From: Paraburkholderia tropica
GTDB lineage: Bacteria > Pseudomonadota > Gammaproteobacteria > Burkholderiales > Burkholderiaceae
Direction of reading: 5' to 3'
NCBI RefSeq assembly: GCF_900109265.1
Contig: NZ_FNZM01000006.1
Location: forward strand, 248,001 to 312,000
Length of the DNA: 64,000 bases
Both the position numbers and the translations under genes were made by a program. Of the stretch, positions 8,802 through 17,754 are shown piece by piece (position 1 is the first letter of the stretch; every line of letters begins with the position of its first letter). Below the pieces are notes generated by a model. The model searched no databases, was not told where the DNA came from, and saw only the letters and a program-made list of their open reading frames with translations.

Positions 8802-8828
8802 CGACGTTACCGACGTTACCGATGTTAC
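8802..8828. repeat. Three tandem 9-bp repeats upstream of a c-di-GMP gene
   Basis: CGACGTTAC CGACGTTAC CGATGTTAC lie head to tail. The last copy runs into the first of two GTTACGTAAC palindromes, so all five elements share a GTTAC half-site. The block lies about 200 bp upstream of the PAS-GGDEF-EAL gene and after the YciI-like stop. Confidence 0.8.
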
Positions 8829-8867
8829 GTAACGCCGTCACGCGACACGCGCGCCGCGTTACGTAAC
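8824..8867. promoter_or_regulatory. Two GTTACGTAAC palindromes, candidate operator pair
   Basis: Perfect 10-bp palindromes GTTACGTAAC occur at 8824-8833 and 8858-8867, start to start 34 bp, about three helical turns. Perfect short palindromes on one DNA face upstream of a gene are typical of dimeric repressor sites such as TetR-type operators. The binding protein is unknown. Confidence 0.55.
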
Positions 8868-9024
8868 CCCCACGCGCGCGGGAACCTAATCGGGCCGTTG
8901 CGCGCGCATCGGATGCCGCCGCGCCGTGGCATGGCTCCTGCTTGAATGAAGCGCATAACCACAAGCACGGCGCGCGGCGCAGTCACGGATTGCGGCGCGC
9001 ACGGGCACCGACCACGCGACTTCG

Positions 9025-10725
9025 ATGAGCACGCCCACCGTCTACGAAACGGCCTTTCTTGCCGCGCCCTTCGGCGCGTTTCTGTGCCGCGCCGATGGCG
9101 TCTTCGCACGCGTGAATCCCGCGTACGAACAGCTCACCGGTTATCGCGCGCAGGACCTGATCGGCCAGCGCAAATTCATCGCCCTGCACGATCCCGCCGA
9201 ACTCGTGCGCCGCGCCGGACCGCTCAACGACGCCAACGGCGCGCAGGGCGCGCACGGCATCGAGCGATTCCAGGGCGAATGGGCCTACGTCAAGCGCAAC
9301 GGCACGCGCGTGCCGGTCTCGCTCGCGCTCGCACCGCTGCCGGGCGCGCTCGACGCGCACTACATCGGCATTGCCGTCGACACCACGCGTCACTCGCAGG
9401 CCGAGGCGCGGCTCTGGTACGTCTCGTATCACGACCGCGCCACGCGCCTGCCCAATCGCGATCTGTTTCTCGAACGGCTCGATCTCTCGCTCGCGCGCTG
9501 CCGGCGCGCGGACACCGCGCTCACCGTGCTCGTGGTCGAGATCGACGATCTGCAGAAAACGCGCGAAGCGCTCGGTCCCGACGGCGCCGATCTCGTGCTC
9601 GAATACGCGGGCGAACGCCTGCGGCGGCTCGTGCAGGCCGAGTGCAGCGAGAGCGTGGTCGGCTCGATTGGCGGCGACCAGTTCGCGATCGCGCTGCCCG
9701 GTCACGGCGACGATGCGAGCCCGCTCGCGCAGCAGCTGATCGACGCGTTCGCGCGCACGGACGGCGCACAGCCCACGCGCGGCGCGACCATGAGCGTGGG
9801 CGCGGCGCGCTTTCCCGCCGATGGCGCGGATGCCGCCACGCTCGTGCGCCGTGCGGGCGTGGCCGTGTCGGAAGCGCGGCGCGCCGGACGCGGCCAGCTA
9901 TGCCGCTTCGTGCGCGCGCAGGAAACGCGCGCCACGCGTCAGCTCGAACTCGAACAGGCGCTGCGGCGCGCCATCGACGCCCGCGAATTCTTTCTGCATT
10001 ATCAGCCGCGCGTCTGCCTGAAGACCGGACATATTCTGCAATCCGAAGCCTTGCTGCGCTGGCGGCATCCGGTGCATGGCCTCGTGAGCCCCGCCGAATT
10101 CATTCCCGTGGCCGAACAGGCCGGGCTGATCGACTCGATCGGCGCGTGGGTCATGGATACGGCCTGCCGCGAGACCGGCCAGTTGCAGCGCCTCGCGCGC
10201 ACCGCCACGAAGGTGGGCGTGAATGTGTCGCCGCAGCAGTTCGCCAATCCGCGCCTGCTCGAACAGATCGAACGCGCGCTGGAAAAGGCCGCCATCGCGC
10301 CCGAGCAGCTTGAAATCGAAATCACCGAGAGTCTCTTGCTGACCGACACCGAACGCACCGTGCGCACGCTGCATGCGTTGCGCGCGCTTGGTATCGAAGT
10401 GGCCGTCGACGATTTCGGCACCGGTTATTCGAGTCTCGCGTGGCTCGCGAGTCTGCCGCTGAACCGCCTCAAGATCGACCGCTCGTTCATCGCGAAGATG
10501 GGCGCCGACGCGCGCAGCGACGCGCTGGTGGGCGCGATCATCTCGATGGGCCACGCGCTCGAACTGAGCGTGACCGCCGAAGGCATCGAGACCGCCGACC
10601 AGGCGCAGCGGCTGCGCGAACTCGGCTGCGACGAAGCGCAGGGTTTCTGGTTCTCGCGGCCGGTCTCGCTGCAGACGCTGCGCAATCTGCTGGAGCCGGG
10701 AGTGGGGCTGGTGTGTCCGGCGTAA
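9025..10725 (+). CDS. PAS - degenerate GGDEF - EAL protein, probable c-di-GMP phosphodiesterase
   Basis: A 566-residue protein with no transmembrane helix, so probably cytosolic. It has a PAS domain in the first 125 residues, a GGDEF domain and an EAL domain. The cyclase signature is GGDQF at 216-220 instead of GG(D/E)EF, so this half is probably catalytically dead and may bind GTP or act as an adaptor. The EAL half keeps its catalytic set: EAL at 341-343 (SEALLRW), NVSPQQF, the Glu in ITESLLL, DDFGTGYSSL, LKIDRSFI and AEGIET. The prediction is therefore c-di-GMP hydrolysis controlled by the PAS ligand. The ATG at 9025 has only a weak upstream site. It stands alone and converges with the FRG gene. 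Confidence 0.9.
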   Translation: MSTPTVYETAFLAAPFGAFLCRADGVFARVNPAYEQLTGYRAQDLIGQRKFIALHDPAELVRRAGPLNDANGAQGAHGIERFQGEWAYVKRNGTRVPVSLALAPLPGALDAHYIGIAVDTTRHSQAEARLWYVSYHDRATRLPNRDLFLERLDLSLARCRRADTALTVLVVEIDDLQKTREALGPDGADLVLEYAGERLRRLVQAECSESVVGSIGGDQFAIALPGHGDDASPLAQQLIDAFARTDGAQPTRGATMSVGAARFPADGADAATLVRRAGVAVSEARRAGRGQLCRFVRAQETRATRQLELEQALRRAIDAREFFLHYQPRVCLKTGHILQSEALLRWRHPVHGLVSPAEFIPVAEQAGLIDSIGAWVMDTACRETGQLQRLARTATKVGVNVSPQQFANPRLLEQIERALEKAAIAPEQLEIEITESLLLTDTERTVRTLHALRALGIEVAVDDFGTGYSSLAWLASLPLNRLKIDRSFIAKMGADARSDALVGAIISMGHALELSVTAEGIETADQAQRLRELGCDEAQGFWFSRPVSLQTLRNLLEPGVGLVCPA

Positions 10726-10733
10726 GCGACGCT

Positions 10734-11522
10734 TTATTGCGCCTGACTCATCCCCGACCAGACAATCTCCAGTTCCACGCCAATCGAGCGCGCCAGCCCG
10801 TCGAGGCCGGGAAACAGCGAGGCGTTGGTGATATTCATCCGGTAGAGCCACTTCATGGCGTCCATGCGGATGCGCGCGGGCAGCACGATCTGATGCAGCA
10901 GTTCTTCGTTGCTCTCGTAGCCATCGAGAATCGCCTGCAACGGCTTGTCGATCACACCCGGCACCACGAACGTGCCCGACTGCGCCACCAGCCGGTCGTC
11001 CATTTCGGTCGGCTCGCCGGACCAGAGAATTTCATTCGTATTGCAGAAGAAATAGCGCTCGAAATGACCGGGCACGCGCGGATCGATCACGTCGCGCGTG
11101 AGGACGGGATCGGTTTTCGGACGCGCGCGATTATTCCAGAGCGCGGGCGTGTTGAGCGCATACACGGCCGCGTCGCCGGTCGCGCGTTCGAGCGCGAAGA
11201 ACGCGGCCACGAACGGGCTCTTGGTGAAGTCGAGCAGACGCGTGGGCGCGCCGTGATGCTGCATCAGCGCGAGGCAGCGCAGGTCGTCTTCGAGAATTGC
11301 CGGATGGGCGAGAAAGTTATGCGCCTTGCGGCGAAACACGCGGATCGCGCGTTCCTCGCGCGAGCGCCATTCGTCGTGGTCGCCCACATAGTCGCGCATA
11401 TAGCGTGACAGCGAGCTTTCCAGCCGCCATTGGGCATTCTGTTGCCCGCGAAACGCCCACCCGTCGAGTTGCGTGGTGAGCGCCATGAACTGATTCCAGT
11501 CGGTGAGTTCGGTTGTCTGCAT
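10734..11522 (-). CDS. FRG-domain protein of unknown function
   Basis: A 262-residue protein with the FRG domain named after its Phe-Arg-Gly core: here GWAFRGQQNAQWRLESSLSR near residue 25, then a basic helical stretch and LMQHHGAPTRLLDFTKSPF, the second conserved block of the family. ATG 11522 follows AGAGGAC; a longer reading to 11585 lacks support. FRG proteins occur sporadically in bacteria and phages and are sometimes near defence genes, but their biochemistry is not established. No toxin, nuclease or phage partner lies beside it. It overlaps nothing and ends eight bases from the convergent EAL gene. Confidence 0.82.
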   Translation of the reverse strand: MQTTELTDWNQFMALTTQLDGWAFRGQQNAQWRLESSLSRYMRDYVGDHDEWRSREERAIRVFRRKAHNFLAHPAILEDDLRCLALMQHHGAPTRLLDFTKSPFVAAFFALERATGDAAVYALNTPALWNNRARPKTDPVLTRDVIDPRVPGHFERYFFCNTNEILWSGEPTEMDDRLVAQSGTFVVPGVIDKPLQAILDGYESNEELLHQIVLPARIRMDAMKWLYRMNITNASLFPGLDGLARSIGVELEIVWSGMSQAQ

Positions 11523-11669
11523 GCCCTGTCCTCTCGCCGCGCGGCACGGGCGCTGGCCCGCGCCGTCGCGCGCATCGTCGGACAACCTAACACATCGGCG
11601 GTGACAGCGTGAAGTCCGCGTTCGGCGCGTGCATCGTGCACGAACCCCGCTGCGTGCAACGCACGCTCA

Positions 11670-12947
11670 TCACGCCGCCGCGCGGCGCGGCAGCGGCTCC
11701 ATCGGCACGCGGCTCACCCATGCGAGCGCCCCGAGACTGATGATCGCCGTGAGGATCAGGTAGTAGCCCGGCGCGCTCTTGTCGCCGGTCGCGCCCAGCA
11801 GCCAGGTGACGATGGCGGGCGTGAAGCCGCCGAACACCGTCACGCCCACGTTGTAGCCGATCGCCATGCCGGTCGCGCGCGTGGCGGCCGGGAAGATTTC
11901 GGCCATCAGCGCGGGCAACGCGCCGAAGTAGATCGACTTGAGCAGCGCGAGCCAGGCGATCAGCACATAGAGCGCGAACGCACTGCCGCTGGATGTGGCC
12001 CACACGAAACCGGGGTACGCGCTCACGGCGAACAGGAGCGCGATCCACGTCATCTGGCGGCGTCGGCCGATGCGATCGGAGACGTGGCCCGCGAACGGCG
12101 TGACCACCGTGAGGATCACGCCGCCCAGCATGGTCGCCGCAAAGCCCGTGGTCGCCGGCAGATGCAGTTCCCGGATCGCGAACGTGGGCACGTATTGCAG
12201 CAGATAGTTCACCGCCGTCGACACGGTCAGCAATCCAATTGCGGTCAGCACGAGACGTTTTTGCTGCGCGAGCACGGCGCGCACGGGCGATGTGCTGTGC
12301 TCGGCCTGCGTGAAGTCCTCGGCGTCCTGAAGAAAGCGTCGCAGATACAGCCCCACGGGGCCGATCAGCAAGCCGAAGAAGAACGGCAGACGCCAGCCCC
12401 ACGCGGCGAGATCGGCGGGCGCCATCGTCTTCGCGAGGCCGAAGCCGAACGACGCCGCCAGCAAGGTCGCGAGCCCTTGCGTCGCGAACTGCCAGCTCGC
12501 GATAAAGCCGCGCCGATGCGGCGCATGTTCGATCAGCAGCGCCGTCGACGCGCCGAATTCGCCGCCCGCCGAGAAGCCCTGCACGAGGCGCGCCGCCAGC
12601 ACGAGCAACGGCGCGGCCACGCCGATCGACGCGTAGTCGGGCACCAGCGCGATGATCGCCGTGCCGAGCATCATGAGGCTCACGGAGAGCATCAGCGCCG
12701 CCTTGCGGCCGCGTTTGTCGGCGTATGCGCCCAGCACCATGCCGCCGAGCGGGCGCACGAGATACGAGGCACCGAACGCGCCGAAAGTCAGCAACAGCGA
12801 GGCGGTCTCGTTCGCGGCCGGAAAGAAGTGCTTGCCGATAAAGACCGCGAAAAAGCCGTAGATGGCGATGTCGAACCATTCGAGCGCGTTGCCGACCGAG
12901 GTGGCGACGACGAGCTGCATGAGACTGGGCGTGCGTTTCGTGGACAT
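11670..12947 (-). CDS. MFS transporter, metabolite:H+ symporter (MHS) family
   Basis: A 425-residue 12-TM carrier. MHS features are VVATSVGNALEWFDIAIYGFFAVFIGKHFFP in TM1, RPLGGMVLGAYADKRGRKAAL in the TM2-3 loop, and LARLVQGFSAGGEFGASTALLIEHAPHRRG in TM4-5, as in ProP, ShiA and citrate carriers. The chosen start MSTKRTPS at 12947 lies 43 bp beyond the M20 gene's stop; an upstream in-frame extension would overlap that gene. Following the M20 peptidase on the same strand suggests cotranscription and uptake of the peptide, amide or acid processed by that enzyme. Confidence 0.88.
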   Translation of the reverse strand: MSTKRTPSLMQLVVATSVGNALEWFDIAIYGFFAVFIGKHFFPAANETASLLLTFGAFGASYLVRPLGGMVLGAYADKRGRKAALMLSVSLMMLGTAIIALVPDYASIGVAAPLLVLAARLVQGFSAGGEFGASTALLIEHAPHRRGFIASWQFATQGLATLLAASFGFGLAKTMAPADLAAWGWRLPFFFGLLIGPVGLYLRRFLQDAEDFTQAEHSTSPVRAVLAQQKRLVLTAIGLLTVSTAVNYLLQYVPTFAIRELHLPATTGFAATMLGGVILTVVTPFAGHVSDRIGRRRQMTWIALLFAVSAYPGFVWATSSGSAFALYVLIAWLALLKSIYFGALPALMAEIFPAATRATGMAIGYNVGVTVFGGFTPAIVTWLLGATGDKSAPGYYLILTAIISLGALAWVSRVPMEPLPRRAAA

Positions 12948-12990
12948 GATGTTGGGCGCGCGCGGCGCAGGCAAAAAGTGACGATGACGG

Positions 12991-14460
12991 CTAGCGGACG
13001 GCGTGATCCGCAGCGCTCGCGGAACGCGCCGCGAGCCGCTGCGCATCCGCGCCGAGGTCGAACCAGAGTCCCGCCATCACGGCGAGCGACTCGCGCGCGA
13101 CGCTGCCGAGCAGATGCTCGTTCGGCGCGTGCTGCGCGCACGCCGGATACGAATGCGGCACCCACAGCGTGGGCAGGCCGAGCGTTTCGGCGAACACATC
13201 GTTCGGCACCGTGCCGCCGAGGTTCGGCAGCAGCGCGGGCTTCTTGCCGGTGCTCGCGCGCAGCGAATCGAGCGCCCAATGCACCCACGCGTCGTCCGGA
13301 TCGAGACGCGTGGCGGCCGCCGTCTGCATCACGCGCACGCGCACTTCCGGAAAGCCGAGCCGCGCGAAATGCGCCTCCAGATGCTCGCCCACGCGCCGGT
13401 AATCGGTGCCCACGACGAAGCGCAACTGGCAGGTCGCCTGCGCGCGCGGCGGAATCGCGTTGACGGGCGCATCGGGATTGCCGGCCTTGAACGCGAGCAC
13501 TTCGAGCGTGTTCCAGGCGATCACGCGTTCGGTGGGCGTGAGGCCCGGTTCGCCCCAATCGGCGTCAATGGCAGGCGCGTTGTCGTCGCCGCCCAGTTCG
13601 ATGTCGGCGAGCGCCGCGCGCACGCTTGCGGGCACGGGCGGCGGACGCAGCCCTTCGACGGCAATCGCGCCGTGCCGGTCGACGAGGCTCGCAATCGCGT
13701 GCGAAAGCACGATGGCCGGATTGCGCAGCGCGCCGCCCCAGTTGCCCGAGTGATGCGCGCCTTCGCGCAGATCGATCAGAAGTTCGAAGGTCACGCCGCC
13801 GCGCGAGCCGAGGAAGATCGTCGGGCGCTGCGCGCTCACACGCGGACCATCGGACGCGATGAAGACGTCGGCGGCCAGCGCGTCGCGTTCGGCGGCGCAG
13901 ACTGCGTCGAGGCCCGGCGAGCCGATTTCCTCGCCGGTTTCGAAGATCACCTTCACGTTGTAGCCGAGCTTGCCCTCGCGCGCGGCCAGCACCGCCGCCA
14001 GCGCCGCGAAGTTGACCGAATGCTGGCCCTTGTTGTCGGCGCAGCCGCGTCCGTACCAGCGGTCGCCCTCCACGCTCACGCGCCATGGCGCGAGGCCCGC
14101 GCGCCACTGGTCGTCGTAGCCGCGCACCACGTCGCCGTGGCCATAGGTCAGCACGGTCGGCAGCGCGGGATCCTCGATACGTGTGGCGATCAGAAACGGC
14201 GCGCGCGCGTTCACCGGGTTCGCCGCGAGGCGGCTCGTGAAGCCCAGTTGCGCGAGCGCGGGCGCGATCTCGTCGCTGAGATAGGCGCGCAGCGCGTCGG
14301 CCTGAGCGGGATTCTGGCTTTCGGTGCGAAACGCCACGCGGCGTTCGAGGTCGCGCAGGAAGTCGCCGGAATCGAAGTGGCGCAGCGCAGCGTCGATGGC
14401 CTGCTGGCGTTGCACCGACGTTTCATCGGCGCTGGCGTGAGCGTTGAGGTGAGCGTTCAC
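12991..14460 (-). CDS. M20-family metallopeptidase/dipeptidase
   Basis: A 489-residue M20 (ArgE/DapE/CPG2) amidohydrolase. All dinuclear-zinc positions are visible: His and Asp in YGHGDVV, Asp in GRGCADNKGQ, the Glu pair in ETGEEIGSPG, Asp in ASDGPR, and the late His in the QHAPNEH stretch. The insert and length match M20 dipeptidases rather than the 380-residue DapE type. I place the start at GTG 14460 because AAAGGAG lies at ideal spacing. ATG 14475, five residues further out, is the alternative. Its promoter side faces a LysR gene transcribed the other way, and an MHS transporter follows, so this is a small regulated uptake-and-hydrolysis unit. Confidence 0.87.
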   Translation of the reverse strand: MNAHLNAHASADETSVQRQQAIDAALRHFDSGDFLRDLERRVAFRTESQNPAQADALRAYLSDEIAPALAQLGFTSRLAANPVNARAPFLIATRIEDPALPTVLTYGHGDVVRGYDDQWRAGLAPWRVSVEGDRWYGRGCADNKGQHSVNFAALAAVLAAREGKLGYNVKVIFETGEEIGSPGLDAVCAAERDALAADVFIASDGPRVSAQRPTIFLGSRGGVTFELLIDLREGAHHSGNWGGALRNPAIVLSHAIASLVDRHGAIAVEGLRPPPVPASVRAALADIELGGDDNAPAIDADWGEPGLTPTERVIAWNTLEVLAFKAGNPDAPVNAIPPRAQATCQLRFVVGTDYRRVGEHLEAHFARLGFPEVRVRVMQTAAATRLDPDDAWVHWALDSLRASTGKKPALLPNLGGTVPNDVFAETLGLPTLWVPHSYPACAQHAPNEHLLGSVARESLAVMAGLWFDLGADAQRLAARSASAADHAVR

Positions 14461-14543
14461 GGAGTCTCCTTTCATGTCGATCGAGCGTCGATCAAAGCGT
14501 TTCGCGGATGCGGAATGAAAGCAGTCTAGGAACGTCAAAAATT

Positions 14544-14587
14544 CGCAACAATTTCAAATTTTGCGGATAGCATTGCCGAAAAGGCAA
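14544..14587. promoter_or_regulatory. Two dyads between M20 operon and LysR, candidate LysR operator
   Basis: CGCAA-N12-TTGCG (14544-14565) surrounds an AT-rich core with the T-N11-A character of LysR sites. Eight bases on, TTGCC-N5-GGCAA (14573-14587) forms a second dyad. Both lie in the divergent intergenic region upstream of the M20 and LysR starts, where a recognition site plus an activation site is expected. Confidence 0.55.
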
Positions 14588-14620
14588 CGCACCCATCGAT
14601 CGCATCCCGGAGAGTTCGTC

Positions 14621-15529
14621 ATGCTGCACGGCATCGCCCTGCGCTATTTCGTCGAGGTCGCGCGCACCGGCTCGCTCGCCGCCGCCTCGCAGACGCTGCA
14701 CGTGGCCGTCTCGGCCATCAGCCGCCAGATCGGCAAGCTCGAAGAGGACGTCGGCACGCCGCTGTTCGAGCGCATGCCGCGCGGCATGGTGCTCACGGAG
14801 TCCGGCGAGCGCCTCGCCGCGCATGCGCGCCGCGCGCTGCTCGAAGGCGACGCCGTGCTCGCCGAAATCGCCGCCGCCAAGGCGCTCGGACGCGGCATCG
14901 TGCGCGTCGGCTGCACCGAGGGCTTCACGCGCTCGTTCCTGCCGAGCGTGCTCGCGCGCCATCACGCGGCCGTGCCGCACGTACAGTTCATGTTGCGCGC
15001 CGGCACGCCCGCTCAGGTCGAGCACTGGGTCGCGGCGGGCGAAGTCGATCTCGGCCTCGCGTTTTCGGGCGGCGATCCGGCGAAAGTGCACGTGGAATAC
15101 ACCGCGCGCGCGAGCGTCTGCGCGCTGCTCAATCCGGCGCATCCGCTCGCGCAACGCGCGTCGCTCACGCTCGCCGATCTGCGCGACTATCCGGTCGCGC
15201 TGCTCGAACGCGGCAACACCGCGCGCCAGCTGCTCGACGAATGCTGCGCGCGCCAGGGCGTCCAGCTCGCACCGATCCTCACGAGCAATAATTCGAGCGC
15301 GCTGCATGCATTCGCCGCGCTCGCGAACGCCATCACGCTCGGCAGCCGCCTCTCGCTCGCGGGCCTCCAGCATCTGAGCGACGATCTCGCGCTGGTCGCG
15401 CGCCCCATCGACGAACCCGAGCTGAGCCAGCGCAGCCTCTGCATCACGACCATGCGCGAGCGGCGCCTGTCGTCGGCGATCGAAAGCGTGTTGAAAGCGC
15501 TGATCGAGGCGATCGAAGCGGCTGCCTGA
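14621..15529 (+). CDS. LysR-family transcriptional regulator
   Basis: A 302-residue LysR protein. The DNA-binding helix-turn-helix is ALRYFVEVARTGSLAAASQT followed by LHVAVSAISRQIGKLEE. The substrate-binding domain begins near residue 90 with GRGIVRVGCTEGFTRSFLP. ATG 14621 follows GGAGAGTTCGTC; a reading from 14561 adds a basic tail without a ribosome site. Divergence from the M20/MHS unit makes that unit its likely target. Confidence 0.9.
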   Translation: MLHGIALRYFVEVARTGSLAAASQTLHVAVSAISRQIGKLEEDVGTPLFERMPRGMVLTESGERLAAHARRALLEGDAVLAEIAAAKALGRGIVRVGCTEGFTRSFLPSVLARHHAAVPHVQFMLRAGTPAQVEHWVAAGEVDLGLAFSGGDPAKVHVEYTARASVCALLNPAHPLAQRASLTLADLRDYPVALLERGNTARQLLDECCARQGVQLAPILTSNNSSALHAFAALANAITLGSRLSLAGLQHLSDDLALVARPIDEPELSQRSLCITTMRERRLSSAIESVLKALIEAIEAAA

Positions 15530-15636
15530 ATGCGCCGCCGAATTCGGCACGGCAAACGTTTCGTCCCTAAAAAATGGCGCCGATCCGGAAGATCGCAAAC
15601 GATTTGCGAAATGTCATGCGCGGCGCATCGCGCGCC

Positions 15637-15663
15637 TTCAGTTCCCATCCGGCGCGCCGATAA
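15637..15663 (+). promoter_or_regulatory. Sigma-28 (FliA)-type promoter for the chemoreceptor
   Basis: TTCAGTTC, then 11 bases, then GCCGATAA. The -10 element matches the FliA consensus GCCGATAA at all eight positions and the -35 element matches TAAAGTTT at five of eight, with the consensus 11-bp spacing. It lies about 130 bp upstream of the chemoreceptor start and in the same orientation. Confidence 0.75.
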
Positions 15664-15792
15664 ACAGGTCGGGAAGGCGGCCATGCATCGCCTTCCCGCC
15701 ATGCACCTGGCGCCGGCGACGCACGCGATCGCGCCGGCCCGCCACGGAACGGAGACCGCTCCATCTGGAGCCGCACGGGAAATCAGGAAAAC

Positions 15793-17628
15793 GTGAAGCG
15801 ACTATCGTTGAAACAGAAGGCGTGGAGCATCGTCGCGCTGTTGTGGATCGCCCTCATCGTGCTGGTCGTGGTCAACGCGATCATGACGCGCACCGGCATG
15901 CTCGAAGACCGCAAGGCGTCGCTCGCGCAGCAGACGCAGACCGCGCTCGGCACGGTCGCTTACTTCCAGAAAGAAGCGGCGGCGGGCCATCTGTCCGTCG
16001 ACGAGGCCAAGCGCCAGGCCATCGCCGCGCTGCGCGGCATGCGCTACGGCGCGGACCAGAGCGGCTATTTCGGCATTTACGACAGCGCGGTGCTCGCGCT
16101 GCTCGTGCCGCCCAAGCCCGAACTCGAAGGCAAGAGCCAGGCGAACATGACCGATCCGAACGGCACGCCGGTCGCCGCGGAGATCGTCAAGAGTTCGTCG
16201 GCGGGCGGCAATCACTTCAGCACCTACGTCTGGCCCAAGCCGGGCCACAGCAAGCCGGTCGGCAAGATCACCTATGCGGACGTGGTGCCCGACTGGGACT
16301 GGCACGTGTTCACGGGCGTCTACGTGGACGATATCGACGATGCCTTCTTCGCCTCGCTGCTGCGCAATCTCGCGCTCGTGATGCTGATCGGCGCGGCGCT
16401 CACGCTCGGCATGTTCTGGCTGATCCGCAGCATCCGCGCGAGCCTCGGCGGCGAGCCCGATTATGCGGCCGACATTTGCGAGCGCATCGCCTCGGGCGAT
16501 CTCACGGCGCGCGTGCAGGTCGCGAGCGGCGACGATCGCAGCCTGCTGCATGCGATGAGCCAGATGCAGCGTCAGCTCGTCGATACGGTGCAGCGCATTC
16601 AGACTTCGGCGGAATCGATCACCACGGGCGCGCAGCAGATCGCCGCGGGCAATCTCGATCTTTCCTCGCGCACCGAGGAGCAGGCCGCTTCGCTGCAGGA
16701 AACCGCCGCGAGCATGGAACAGCTCACGACCACGGTGAAGCACAACACCGACAACGCGCGTCAGGGCAACACGCTCGCCGTCAACGCGTCGGACGTGGCG
16801 GCGCGCGGCGGCGACGTGGTGCGCCGCGTGGTGCAGACCATGCACGATATTTCGGAAACCTCGAAGCGCGTCGAGCAGATCATCGGCGTGATCGACGGCA
16901 TCGCGTTCCAGACCAACATTCTCGCGCTGAACGCCGCCGTGGAAGCGGCGCGCGCGGGCGAACAGGGACGCGGTTTCGCGGTGGTCGCGGGCGAGGTGCG
17001 CACACTCGCGCAACGCAGCGCGGGCGCGGCGAAGGAAATCAAGGAACTGATCGGGCAGTCGGTCGCGCAGGTGGTGGAAGGCTCGAAGCTCGTCGACGAA
17101 GCGGGTTCGACGATCGACGAAGTGGTCCAGCAGGCGCGCCGCGTGGCCGATCTGATGGGCGAGATCGCGGCGGCGTCCGAGGAGCAGCACACGGGCATCG
17201 AGCAGGTGAACCGCGCCGTTTCGCAGATGGACGAAGTCACGCAGCAGAACGCGGCGCTGGTGGAAGAAGCGTCGGCGGCGGCGCAGTCGATGGCCGCGCA
17301 ATCGAACGGTTTGCGCGACGTGGTGGCGGTGTTCCGCATCGGCTCGCAGACGGCGATGCACGCGAGCGCGCCGACAACGCCAACGCAGCCCGCACGCCAG
17401 GCGCGCGGCGCGCAAGCGGTTCGCAGCGCGCCGGTTGGCGGGAAATCCGCGAAATCCGTGCAAGCCACGCCAGCCCCGCAAACCGCGAAATCGAACGAAG
17501 TGCTGAAGCGTCCGAATCTCGCTGCGAGCGCGAAAAGCGCCGGCGCAACGAAGGCTGCTTCGCCTGCCTCCTCGCCCTCGCCCGTCGCCGCGACTGCGGG
17601 CAGCGATGAGGACTGGGAAACGTTTTAA
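15793..17628 (+). CDS. Methyl-accepting chemotaxis protein with periplasmic Cache domain and CheR tether
   Basis: A 611-residue transmembrane chemoreceptor starting at GTG. TM1 is at about residues 11-30, a periplasmic Cache_2-type sensor at about 32-180 ([29 protein letters not shown]), and TM2 at about 190-210. A HAMP segment and a long signalling coiled coil follow, whose hairpin tip contains the near-invariant [21 protein letters not shown] and [18 protein letters not shown]. Methylation-type Glu/Gln-rich heptads are present on both sides. The last 100 residues are an Ala/Pro/Ser linker ending DWETF, the pentapeptide tether for CheR/CheB. The upstream sigma-28 promoter ties it to flagellar expression. 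Its ligand is unknown, though Cache_2 receptors often bind small carboxylates. Confidence 0.93.
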   Translation: MKRLSLKQKAWSIVALLWIALIVLVVVNAIMTRTGMLEDRKASLAQQTQTALGTVAYFQKEAAAGHLSVDEAKRQAIAALRGMRYGADQSGYFGIYDSAVLALLVPPKPELEGKSQANMTDPNGTPVAAEIVKSSSAGGNHFSTYVWPKPGHSKPVGKITYADVVPDWDWHVFTGVYVDDIDDAFFASLLRNLALVMLIGAALTLGMFWLIRSIRASLGGEPDYAADICERIASGDLTARVQVASGDDRSLLHAMSQMQRQLVDTVQRIQTSAESITTGAQQIAAGNLDLSSRTEEQAASLQETAASMEQLTTTVKHNTDNARQGNTLAVNASDVAARGGDVVRRVVQTMHDISETSKRVEQIIGVIDGIAFQTNILALNAAVEAARAGEQGRGFAVVAGEVRTLAQRSAGAAKEIKELIGQSVAQVVEGSKLVDEAGSTIDEVVQQARRVADLMGEIAAASEEQHTGIEQVNRAVSQMDEVTQQNAALVEEASAAAQSMAAQSNGLRDVVAVFRIGSQTAMHASAPTTPTQPARQARGAQAVRSAPVGGKSAKSVQATPAPQTAKSNEVLKRPNLAASAKSAGATKAASPASSPSPVAATAGSDEDWETF

Positions 17629-17641
17629 GCCTTTTAAGTCT

Positions 17642-17671
17642 CGCGTGAGCGCTTCACGAATCGCTCACGCG
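17642..17671. terminator. Hairpin after the chemoreceptor
   Basis: CGCGTGAGCG / CGCTCACGCG form a perfect 10-bp stem with a 10-base loop just after the stop codon. It precedes the intrinsic terminator by about 20 bp and may protect the 3' end. Confidence 0.5.
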
Positions 17672-17690
17672 ATCAACGCAAAACACCCAT

Positions 17691-17727
17691 AAAAAAAGGC
17701 GCACGCTTCACGGCGTGCGCCTTTTTT
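17691..17727. terminator. Bidirectional intrinsic terminator
   Basis: Seven A residues, a 9-bp stem GGCGCACGC / GCGTGCGCC with a six-base loop, then six T residues. The A-run and T-run on opposite flanks make it functional for both the chemoreceptor (plus strand) and the convergent response-regulator gene (minus strand). Confidence 0.9.
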
Positions 17728-17754
17728 ATCGTCCGCATCGAGCGGATCGATACC

